This document shows positions 1-6,380 of a DNA stretch of 36,666 bases, one piece after another. The notes below the pieces were generated by a model that saw only the letters and a list, made by a program, of their open reading frames with translations, searched no databases and was not told the DNA's origin. Both the position numbers and the translations under genes were made by a program. Positions within the stretch are counted from its first letter, which is position 1; each line of letters opens with the position of its first letter. Origin of the DNA: SURF-21 sp964510515. Lineage in GTDB: Bacteria; Actinomycetota; Geothermincolia; Geothermincolales; RBG-13-55-18. The stretch spans positions 1-36,666 of the forward strand of contig CAZEAU010000023.1 of assembly GCA_964510515.1 (NCBI GenBank). Reading direction: 5' to 3'.

Positions 1-16
1 TCGCACTCATGATCAC

Positions 17-1143
17 GATGTCCCCACGCGCGTGGGGGTGAACCGGTCTGGGTGTTCATGTTTTGTATTGCACTCAGGATGTCCCCACGCGCGTGGGGGT
101 GAACCGTCATCCGGGCCTCGAACGACGCGGCGACCTGGGATGTCCCCACGCGCGTGGGGGTGAACCGCCCTTTGGAGCCTGCGGTTGATCTCGTCGCCCG
201 ATGTCCCCACGCGCGTGGGGGTGAACCGACAGAGGCTGCTCCTAGCGACTCGTGATATTAGATGTCCCCACGCGCGTGGGGGTGAACCGGGAATCTACGA
301 CACGGTCATCCAGCCCGTCGNNNNNNNNNNNNNNNNNNNNNNNNNNNNNNNNNNNNNNNNNNNNNNNNNNNNNNNNNNNNNNNNNNNNNNNNNNNNNNNN
401 NNNNNNNNNNNNNNGAGCCCATCCAGGAGGCGGGACGCGATGTCCCCACGCGCGTGGGGGTGAACCGCTCAACTACCGGAAGGTGGACGTGGATTGGGCG
501 ATGTCCCCACGCGCGTGGGGGTGAACCGGTCACCGTGACCGCGTTGGTGTCGGCGACGTCGATGTCCCCACGCGCGTGGGGGTGAACCGAAAAAGCGTGA
601 TACACAGTCGATTTTTAATTACGATGTCCCCACGCGCGTGGGGGTGAACCGCAAACAGTTTGATTCTTGAGTATGATAATTTGCGATGTCCCCACGCGCG
701 TGGGGGTGAACCGTACATCGGGCCCTCAGGCCCTGATACGCATTAGATGTCCCCACGCGCGTGGGGGTGAACCGTACCCCAAGGGGGATAATATCGTCCT
801 GCCGATGATGTCCCCACGCGCGTGGGGGTGAACCGTTAGACGTTTACGATGTACCCATCCTCCTGGGGATGTCCCCACGCGCGTGGGGGTGAACCGGAAT
901 CAACCCCGTAAATAGCCTGTACGTGACCCGATGTCCCCACGCGCGTGGGGGTGAACCGGTCAGCCGCCGCGCCTTGGCCTTGCCACTTGCGATGTCCCCA
1001 CGCGCGTGGGGGTGAACCGCAAGACGGCGATAGGCGTTGATGCTAACGGAAAGATGTCCCCACGCGCGTGGGGGTGAACCGCGACATTGTCCTCCCCCCA
1101 TCTGGGAAGATGCCGATTTGATACCGAAGCTGGGGGCAACCCG
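17..1143 (+). CRISPR. Type I-E-like CRISPR array, 16 intact visible repeats plus one decayed terminal repeat
   Basis: Sixteen identical 29-nt repeats start at 17, 78, 139, 200, 261, 439, 500, 561, 623, 685, 746, 807, 868, 930, 991 and 1053. They begin GATGTCCCC, contain a hairpin-forming core (CCCCACGCGCGTGGGG) and end GTGAACCG. Complete spacers are 32-33 nt, giving a 61-62 nt period. Length, hairpin and the AACCG end match type I-E repeats, so the array reads left to right and its leader and cas genes would lie left of base 1. A decayed repeat at 1115-1143 follows a 33-nt spacer in exact register and marks the trailer end. Bases 321-414 are unknown, so the spacer count is a minimum. Open reading frames over the array are translated repeats, not genes. 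Confidence 0.97.
321..414. other. Assembly gap (94 N) inside the CRISPR array
   Basis: A run of 94 undetermined bases interrupts the array after 31 nt of one spacer (290-320). Sequence resumes 24 nt before the repeat at 439. The flanking repeats are not in phase with a 61-nt period across the gap, so the run length is probably an estimate and repeats may be missing. Confidence 0.98.
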
Positions 1144-1248
1144 CGGCGCCATGCCGCGAGCAACGGGACCGCGCCGGAGTGAGCGAGCCCGCGGTGGCGT
1201 GATAGAATATCAGCGCCATGCGGTAGTCGTATTGCTGGCGGCCGGGAG

Positions 1249-1329
1249 ATGAAACGCGCTGCGGGTACCATCCTCGCGACCTGCGGGCTCATGGCCGCAT
1301 CCGGCCCTGCTGGCGTGAAAACAATGTGA
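1249..1329 (+). CDS. Possible 26-residue peptide
   Basis: A short frame starts with ATG preceded by GGGAG and encodes a basic N-terminus followed by a hydrophobic stretch (MKRAAGTILATCGLMAASG), then stops at TGA. It resembles a truncated signal peptide, with a cysteine at residue 12. A TAGAAT box at 1203-1208 could be a -10 element for it or for the downstream gene. It could equally be chance within a leader region. I do not recognise a family. Confidence 0.2.
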   Translation: MKRAAGTILATCGLMAASGPAGVKTM

Positions 1330-1369
1330 CCCCGGAAGACCTTTCGGGCCAGGGAAGGGAGCCTATGCG

Positions 1370-2800
1370 ATGAGTGAGCCACAAGCCTTTCGCCTCTTCA
1401 GGGAGGAGCAGTGCGACCGCTGCGGCATCTGCTTCGAGCACTGCCCCGTGCTCGAGCTGCCGCGGGAGGAGGCCAAGCGGCAGATGGAGATGCTCATCCG
1501 CGGGGATACGGATGCCTCGCTCGTGCTCAAGCGCTGCGTCACCTGCAATATCTGCGAGTTCATCTGTCCCCGGGGCGCCAACCCCTACGGCCTTATCCTT
1601 CAGCGCTACGGCGAGATGGGGAAAATCCGCGGCCTCCCCTACATGGCCAGGTTCATCTTCCCCAACGAGCCCGAGAACATGTGGACCAACATCCGGGCGC
1701 TGATGGGCGAGGACGAGCTCTCGCTGCTGCGCTCCTGGGAGGACAACCTGAAAAAGCCCCGCAAGGAAGTGCTCATCACCGGTTTTTACAACAACCTCGT
1801 CCCCTATATCACCCAGACCTCGCTGCTGGACGAGCTCAAGCCGGCCATCATGGGCAGCGACAGCATGTTCGGCATGGGCGAGGACGCCTACCGTATCGGC
1901 TTCCTGGACGAGGCGGAGCGGCTGGGCAGGCTGGCGGTGGAGAAGTTCGCCGCCCTGGGCGTGGAGAAGATGTACTGTTTCATGATCGTCGAGGCCTCCA
2001 TGTTCACCGACGTCCTGCCCAAGAAGTTCGGCATCGAGGTCCCCTTCGAGGTGGAGCTGCTGGACAACTGGCTGCTGGAGAGGCTCAAGAGCGGGAAGAT
2101 AGAGGTGAAGAAGAGGTTGGGCCTCAAGGTCGCCGTGCACGACAACTGCTGCAGCCGTTACATGGGAGGAACCCTGCCCGACTCCACGCGCGAGATGATG
2201 GAGCTCATCGGCTGCGAGCTGGTGGAGATGCGCCACTGCCGGGACCGCGCGCTGTGCTGCGGCTGGGCGGGCACCGTGCCCACCCTCTTCGGCCCCGCCT
2301 CCAGCAATCCCCTGCACACCCTGCTCAACCTGCTGCAGGGCCTGTACCTGCGGCTGCAGGAGGCCGAGGCCGCAGGGGCCGACGTCCTCGTCGCCCCCTG
2401 CCCGGGCTGCTACTCCTTTCTCTCCCTCATCAAGGTGCTCACCGCCAGCACGGTCGATATCTGCCTCCCCCTGGAGCTCCTGCAGCTGGCCGCGGGCGAG
2501 AGGCCCGCGCACAGGAACGAGGAGCGGGCGTGGGAGCTCCTCGCCGTGACCACCAACCTTTTGTTCAAGTGGCCTTTCTCCCCCAAGCGCTTCCTCCCCC
2601 GCCCCGTGGACATCGAGGCGCCGCTGCCGGTCGCGGGGAGGGCGGACGCGGCGCGCATGCGCTTCTTCGCCCGCCTCTACCGCAGCGCGCTGGTGCAGAA
2701 CCCCGTATCCCGCAAGCTCATCGCGGGCGCGGTCAAGGGGACCATCGCCGCCTACCGGCTCTACCTGGCGGCGCAGAAGCGGCGGCTGCTGCGCCGATAA
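1370..2800 (+). CDS. (Fe-S)-binding protein, HdrD/GlcF-like
   Basis: The 476-residue protein starts with two 4Fe-4S motifs of CX2CX2CX3C form (Cys15/18/21/25 and Cys56/59/62/66). Two cysteine-rich (CCG-type) segments follow. The C-terminal one is well formed, with HDNCC, CRDRALCCGWAG and APCPGC motifs that in this family ligate an unusual 4Fe-4S cluster. The first segment reads TGFYNN where a cysteine is usual, so it is probably degenerate. This arrangement is that of heterodisulfide reductase subunit D and the glycolate oxidase iron-sulfur subunit. The protein is likely cytoplasmic and passes electrons between a flavoprotein or thiol/disulfide partner and other carriers. No partner subunit adjoins it, so the substrate is unknown. 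The start is supported by GGGAAGGGAG upstream. The C-terminal 100 residues are basic and unrecognised. Confidence 0.85.
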   Translation: MSEPQAFRLFREEQCDRCGICFEHCPVLELPREEAKRQMEMLIRGDTDASLVLKRCVTCNICEFICPRGANPYGLILQRYGEMGKIRGLPYMARFIFPNEPENMWTNIRALMGEDELSLLRSWEDNLKKPRKEVLITGFYNNLVPYITQTSLLDELKPAIMGSDSMFGMGEDAYRIGFLDEAERLGRLAVEKFAALGVEKMYCFMIVEASMFTDVLPKKFGIEVPFEVELLDNWLLERLKSGKIEVKKRLGLKVAVHDNCCSRYMGGTLPDSTREMMELIGCELVEMRHCRDRALCCGWAGTVPTLFGPASSNPLHTLLNLLQGLYLRLQEAEAAGADVLVAPCPGCYSFLSLIKVLTASTVDICLPLELLQLAAGERPAHRNEERAWELLAVTTNLLFKWPFSPKRFLPRPVDIEAPLPVAGRADAARMRFFARLYRSALVQNPVSRKLIAGAVKGTIAAYRLYLAAQKRRLLRR

Positions 2801-2874
2801 CCGGTCCGCTCGCGGTATCGCCATCGCGGCCGCGACCCGGAGGCTTTCTTCTTGAAGGGCCCGCTGTCCGGCGA

Positions 2875-3019
2875 GTCGCCTCCCCCGCGGGAGGCGTGGA
2901 TTGAAACCTCACCGGCCGGGACTGGTACGTGATGGCCGGGCCGTCGCCTCCCCCGCGGGAGGCGTGGATTGAAACATTTCGTGGTTCCCTCTCCAGTTTC
3001 CACGGATGCCCGTCGCCTC
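2875..3019 (+). CRISPR. Type I-C-like CRISPR mini-array, truncated
   Basis: Two identical 33-nt repeats lie at 2875-2907 and 2943-2975. They begin GTCGCC, contain the palindrome CTCCCCCGCGGGAG and end GTGGATTGAAAC, the hallmark 3' end of type I-C repeats. Spacers are 35 nt (2908-2942) and 36 nt (2976-3011). A third copy starts in register at 3012 but breaks after eight bases (GTCGCCTC). There is no A+T-rich leader in front (2801-2874) and no cas genes, so this is an orphan remnant. Confidence 0.85.
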
Positions 3020-3026
3020 ACCTTCA

Positions 3027-3059
3027 TGTCCCTTTTGGGGGTTGACCCCGGAAATGCCA
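3027..3059 (-). repeat. Copy of the 33-bp dispersed repeat
   Basis: Read on the minus strand, this matches the unit found in the cluster at 7947-8462 (TGGCA..., core GGGGTCAACCC, ...GGGACA) at 28 of 33 positions against the copy at 7959-7991. It lies seven bases after the point where the third I-C-like repeat is broken. Confidence 0.75.
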
Positions 3060-3135
3060 CATTTATAATCTACTACTATAAGTTATAATAGATATAAAAT
3101 ATTATCTTGCGATCATAGTGATTTTATGCGATGTC

Positions 3136-3188
3136 TTGCAAAGCGTTTGAGAGAAGATATAATATTTGTAGCTGTTAATATAGCTACA
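3136..3188 (+). promoter_or_regulatory. Toxin-antitoxin promoter and operator palindrome
   Basis: TTGCAA (3136-3141) and TATAAT (3158-3163), 16 bp apart, form a plausible sigma-70-type promoter. Just downstream, TGTAGCT-N8-AGCTACA (3167-3188) is a perfect 7-bp inverted repeat between the -10 box and the antitoxin ribosome binding site (GGAG, 3195-3198). This is where an autorepressing Phd-type antitoxin would be expected to bind. The whole 3060-3205 stretch is strongly A+T rich compared with its surroundings. Confidence 0.6.
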
Positions 3189-3205
3189 TTATATGGAGTG
3201 AGATC

Positions 3206-3463
3206 ATGATAATGGTAGGAGTCAGGGATCTGAAGAACCGGCTTTCCCACTTCCTTGGCGAAGCGGACAGGGAGGGGGCGGTTATCGTCACCCATCATGG
3301 GATTCCTCGTGCTGCCATCGTCCCCCTTTCTCCCGATGAGTTGGAGGATTTTCTCATCGCACGCAGCCCGCGCATCCGCAGGATGATCAGGAGGGGAGCG
3401 GCCGAGATCGCCGGAGGAAAATTCGTTACCCTTGATCAGCTCCTCGAGGAATCCTCGGAATAG
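3206..3463 (+). CDS. Phd/YefM-family antitoxin
   Basis: The 85-residue protein has the Phd/YefM pattern: VRDLKNRLSHFLGEA, then an extended segment GAVIVTHHGIPRAAIVPL that forms the DNA-binding, dimerising half. A charged C-terminal tail (residues about 45-85) would wrap the toxin. The first ATG (3206) is chosen because GGAG lies seven bases upstream; an ATG two codons later is an alternative. It is followed after 83 bp by a RelE-family toxin, making a standard type II pair. By family knowledge it neutralises the toxin and represses its own promoter, and a perfect palindrome upstream fits that. The flanking A+T-rich DNA and position inside a CRISPR remnant suggest acquisition. Confidence 0.85.
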   Translation: MIMVGVRDLKNRLSHFLGEADREGAVIVTHHGIPRAAIVPLSPDELEDFLIARSPRIRRMIRRGAAEIAGGKFVTLDQLLEESSE

Positions 3464-3546
3464 CAATACCGCGCAGGAATAGCTCGACTTCACCGGCTGA
3501 GCTCGACGGCAAGCTCCCAGTACAGTAAGCCGACAAGAATCGGGGC

Positions 3547-3804
3547 ATGGAGATCATCTTCTCGCTGAGCGCCGCCCACGAGATGCGCAAGCTCGAACCT
3601 GGCATGCGTAAGCGCATACTCATCAAGCTGGACGAGTACCGCCACAAACCGCTCCTTCTGGAGGGCGATCTCAAGCGCTTGGAGGGAGCCAGGGGTCCCG
3701 CTCAATACCGTTTGAGGCTTGGCGATTACCGCCTTATCGCCGTCATTGAGGAGAATACATTGCAGGTATTACATGTGTTTCACCGCAGCAAGGCTTATAG
3801 ATAA
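3547..3804 (+). CDS. RelE/ParE-family toxin
   Basis: The 85-residue protein has the RelE fold signature: an N-terminal strand (MEIIFSLSA), two helices (residues about 10-35), then LKRLEGARGPAQYRLRLGDYRLIAVIEENTLQVLHVFHRSKAYR. The conserved R-L-GDYR-I core and the C-terminal H..R..AY residues correspond to the mRNA-interferase surface of RelE/YoeB-like toxins. Such toxins cleave mRNA on the ribosome and are held inactive by the upstream Phd-type antitoxin. Spacing to the antitoxin (83 bp) is wider than the usual overlap, and the start has only a weak ribosome binding site. Whether it is a ribonuclease or a ParE-like gyrase poison cannot be told from sequence alone. Confidence 0.85.
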   Translation: MEIIFSLSAAHEMRKLEPGMRKRILIKLDEYRHKPLLLEGDLKRLEGARGPAQYRLRLGDYRLIAVIEENTLQVLHVFHRSKAYR

Positions 3805-3848
3805 CCCTTACAGGATTTGCCGATCTCGCCTTTCGGGGTTTCAGGGGT

Positions 3849-3881
3849 GTCGCCTCCCTCGCGGGAGATGCAGTTGAAGGC
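3849..3881 (+). CRISPR. Isolated degenerate I-C-like CRISPR repeat
   Basis: GTCGCCTCCC-T-CGCGGGAG matches the first 19 bases of the repeats at 2875 and 2943 with one change. The rest (ATGCAGTTGAAGG) is a decayed form of the GCGTGGATTGAAAC end. It lies 45 bp after the toxin gene with no second copy behind it. It looks like the terminal repeat of the array at 2875, separated from it by the toxin-antitoxin segment. Confidence 0.65.
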
Positions 3882-3935
3882 TGTTCGCGATTATCATGTA
3901 GGTTGATGCTGCTGCGCAGGGGCGCCTGAGCGCCT

Positions 3936-4781
3936 TCAGGGAATTTTCTCCACGCGGAAGGTGGTGCGCCAGGGCGGGGAGCCGTGGCGCATATAGACCA
4001 CGCCGCTGCCGCGCAAGCCCAGGCTCTTGGCCTCGCGGTAAACGTAGATGACCGCCTCGCGGGCGCGGGCCCCCAGCTCGGCCCCGGCGCTGTGCACGTG
4101 CATCTCCAGCATATGGGAGTCGAGGCCCGCCAGGCGGCCCACCTTGCGGGCGTCGGCGTAGCAGCGACGGGATTTGAGCATGAGCCAGTCGCCCACCTCG
4201 CGCGCCTGCAGGCGCAGCTCCTCCGCTTCCTCGCCCAGGCACTTCCCCGCCGTCTCCGCCTCCAGGCGGCAGCAATGCGCGCGGCGGAAGCAGTAGTCGC
4301 CCACCGTCTCCGCCCGGATGTCCAGGTAAAACGACTTCAGCCCCGCGAAGTTGCCCACCCGCCTCGCCCGCAGCGCCAGGCGCGCCTCGGGGCTTCCCTG
4401 CGCCTGCATGCCCACGTAGTCGAGGCCGTCGGGGATGAGCATCTCGCCGCCCCCCAGGCGGGCGTGCGACTCCAGGGCCAGGCTGGAAAGGTATCCCACC
4501 GCCTCGCGCTGCCACTGCATGCGCAGCTGCAGGTAGTCGGCGGAGGCCTCGGCCATAAGGCGCAGGGCCACCTCCACCACCTCGGCGTCGTCGCGCGCCG
4601 GCAGCGCCCGGCGCACGCGCACCTTGCCCAGCTTGTCTCGCGAGCGCAGGTTGAGGAAGAAGTCCGCCAGGGCGAACTCGCGGAAGCGCTCCCTGCGCGC
4701 CTCCTCCTCGCGGCGGTTGCCCTCCAGGATGTCCCGCAGGGATTCGCCGCCCCTGAATGCCGGTTTGGGGAGTTTCATCAT
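3936..4781 (-). CDS. Unknown helical-repeat protein of the MoxR-vWA operon
   Basis: This 281-residue protein has no family I recognise. Residues about 1-75 are highly charged. The remainder looks all-helical, with a loose repeat of about 20 residues carrying A.xVG and LKS elements (ARRVGNFAGLKSFYL, AETVGDYCFRRAH, AREVGDWLMLKSRR, ARKVGRLAGLDSHML). No signal peptide or membrane span is seen. Its start codon directly abuts the stop of the upstream vWA gene, so the two are cotranscribed and probably translationally coupled. In MoxR-vWA operons a third protein is often the client or scaffold, and that role is inferred here only from context. Confidence 0.75.
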   Translation of the reverse strand: MMKLPKPAFRGGESLRDILEGNRREEEARRERFREFALADFFLNLRSRDKLGKVRVRRALPARDDAEVVEVALRLMAEASADYLQLRMQWQREAVGYLSSLALESHARLGGGEMLIPDGLDYVGMQAQGSPEARLALRARRVGNFAGLKSFYLDIRAETVGDYCFRRAHCCRLEAETAGKCLGEEAEELRLQAREVGDWLMLKSRRCYADARKVGRLAGLDSHMLEMHVHSAGAELGARAREAVIYVYREAKSLGLRGSGVVYMRHGSPPWRTTFRVEKIP

Positions 4782-6380
4782 TCAAGCATACAAGTCGTGG
4801 GCCTTGCCGGCCACTATGCGCACCAGGTCCTGGCCGCGCGACACGGGGAAGATATCGTATCCCGCGTCGCGGATGGCCTCCGCCTTCTCGCTGTAAGCCT
4901 GGTCGATCAGGAACACCGAGCCCGAGTTCTCCTCGTGCATGTGCAGGGCCTCCCCCAGGTGGTAGGAGGCCTCGGCGATATTGGTTATCTCGGCGTCGGA
5001 GATGAGGCAGAAGTGCTTGGCGCGGTGCGTCTCCAGCGAGGCCAGGTAGCGGAATTCCTTCACCGGGAACACCGTGCCCCCGCCGTAATAGGTGACCAGC
5101 CCCTCCTCCACCCGGCGCAGGTCCCACACCGGCTTGACCAGCAGGGAGCGCTGCTGGTCGGAATAGACCACCAGGCCCACCTTGGCCCCCAGGTTGCCCG
5201 CGCTGCGCGCCATGACGAAGCCGGCCAGCACGGCGTTGGCCACCTCCGAGGTGGGGTTGGTCATGGACCCGGAGGCGTCCAGAATGATGATCACGTCCGG
5301 GGGGGTCTTGCGCTGCGCCACCACCTCCATCTGCATCTTCTCCCACTGCTTGGTGGTGAGGGTGGGTATGGCCTTGCCACAGGTGTAGAGGGTATAGGGA
5401 AGGTCCAGGCGCTCGAAGGGATCGGCCATGCCCCAGGCCAGGGGGGCGTGGGGGACCTCCTCGCCCGCCTCGCTGCGCACCGGGCGGAAGCGCACCTCGT
5501 AGCGGCGGGAGAGGTCGCGGTAGTACCACACCAGGGCCTGGCTCTCCGAGCCCGCCCCGATGCCCCCCACCAGCTCCTTGAAGTCCTGCATGCCCATCTC
5601 CGTGGCCATGGAGCGCAGCGCCTCCTCGGGGGAGCGCGCGCGCAGGTCGTCGATGCCGTGCTCCATGATGCGGCTGTCGTCCATCTCCGCGGGGTCCTCG
5701 TAATAGCGGTGCAGGCAGCCCACGAGGAAGCGCACCTTCTCGTCCCATCCCGCGGCGGCGAAGGGGCGGTCGAGCAGGCGCGCGGCCAGGCGGCGGGCGT
5801 CGTCGCGCATCTCGGCGGGAACCTTCCCCACCAGGGTGCCCGGGGCCTCCCACAATTCCTCCAGGCTGCAGAGCAGGAATTTCCACATCCGCCCCCGCTC
5901 CCTCCCCCCGGCCCTGTCCAGGGCGTGATAGAGGGCGATCATCTGCTCGCGCATGCCGCTGCGCGCGGCGTAGGTGACGTCGATGATGTCGCAGAAGAGG
6001 CGCTGGGTGGCGGTGGCCTCCTGGAAGGTCACCGTGCGCCCCCGGTCCTTGACCTCCTCCAGGGCCAGCTTGGCGGAGGCGGTGAGGCGCAGCGATGTGC
6101 GCATGTCGAAGGGAGCCAGGGCGTAATGGAGCAGCTGGTAGGCGAGCACCGCTTCCAGGTTCTGTATGCCCAGCTTGTCGATGACCTCGGGGACGTTTAT
6201 ATACACGCGGTTCTCCGAGGGCTCCCAGATGCCGTACTCGCCCTGCAGTTTGGCCGCGTGGGGATGCCCGCCGGGGTTGAGCACGAACTCGGGGTCCATG
6301 ATGCGCGGGTAGCCGCAGAAGGCGCGCGCCCTCTCCAGGATATGGTCGAGGTCATGGCCCTGGATGAGCAAGAGGGTCAC
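4782..6380 (-). CDS. von Willebrand factor A domain protein, MoxR partner
   Basis: The 532-residue protein ends in a vWA domain (about 360-532). It has an intact MIDAS metal site: DASGSM (Asp368-Met373), the downstream GGGT (about 432-436) and the ISDAE aspartate (about 462). The N-terminal 350 residues are mostly helical and charged; their class is unknown to me. The start overlaps the stop of the MoxR gene by 4 bp (6377-6380), and the stop abuts the next gene. By analogy with CbbQ/CbbO, NorQ/NorD and RavA/ViaA pairs, the vWA protein would bind a client through its metal site and recruit the AAA+ motor. The client here is unknown. No signal peptide or transmembrane helix is seen, so it is probably cytoplasmic. 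Confidence 0.85.
   Translation of the reverse strand: MTLLLIQGHDLDHILERARAFCGYPRIMDPEFVLNPGGHPHAAKLQGEYGIWEPSENRVYINVPEVIDKLGIQNLEAVLAYQLLHYALAPFDMRTSLRLTASAKLALEEVKDRGRTVTFQEATATQRLFCDIIDVTYAARSGMREQMIALYHALDRAGGRERGRMWKFLLCSLEELWEAPGTLVGKVPAEMRDDARRLAARLLDRPFAAAGWDEKVRFLVGCLHRYYEDPAEMDDSRIMEHGIDDLRARSPEEALRSMATEMGMQDFKELVGGIGAGSESQALVWYYRDLSRRYEVRFRPVRSEAGEEVPHAPLAWGMADPFERLDLPYTLYTCGKAIPTLTTKQWEKMQMEVVAQRKTPPDVIIILDASGSMTNPTSEVANAVLAGFVMARSAGNLGAKVGLVVYSDQQRSLLVKPVWDLRRVEEGLVTYYGGGTVFPVKEFRYLASLETHRAKHFCLISDAEITNIAEASYHLGEALHMHEENSGSVFLIDQAYSEKAEAIRDAGYDIFPVSRGQDLVRIVAGKAHDLYA

Noticed and set aside
13..718. Open reading frames of 60-100 residues over the CRISPR array rich in SPPRAWGH and FTPTRVGTS repeats
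   Set aside because: They are translations of the 29-nt repeat in different frames.
1289..2824. A 511-residue minus-strand frame
   Set aside because: It mirrors the HdrD-like gene on the opposite strand; the plus-strand product has clear Fe-S motifs and this one has no recognisable family.
3841..5886. A 681-residue minus-strand frame
   Set aside because: It overlaps the vWA and helical genes in another frame and is dominated by Gly, Arg and Pro.
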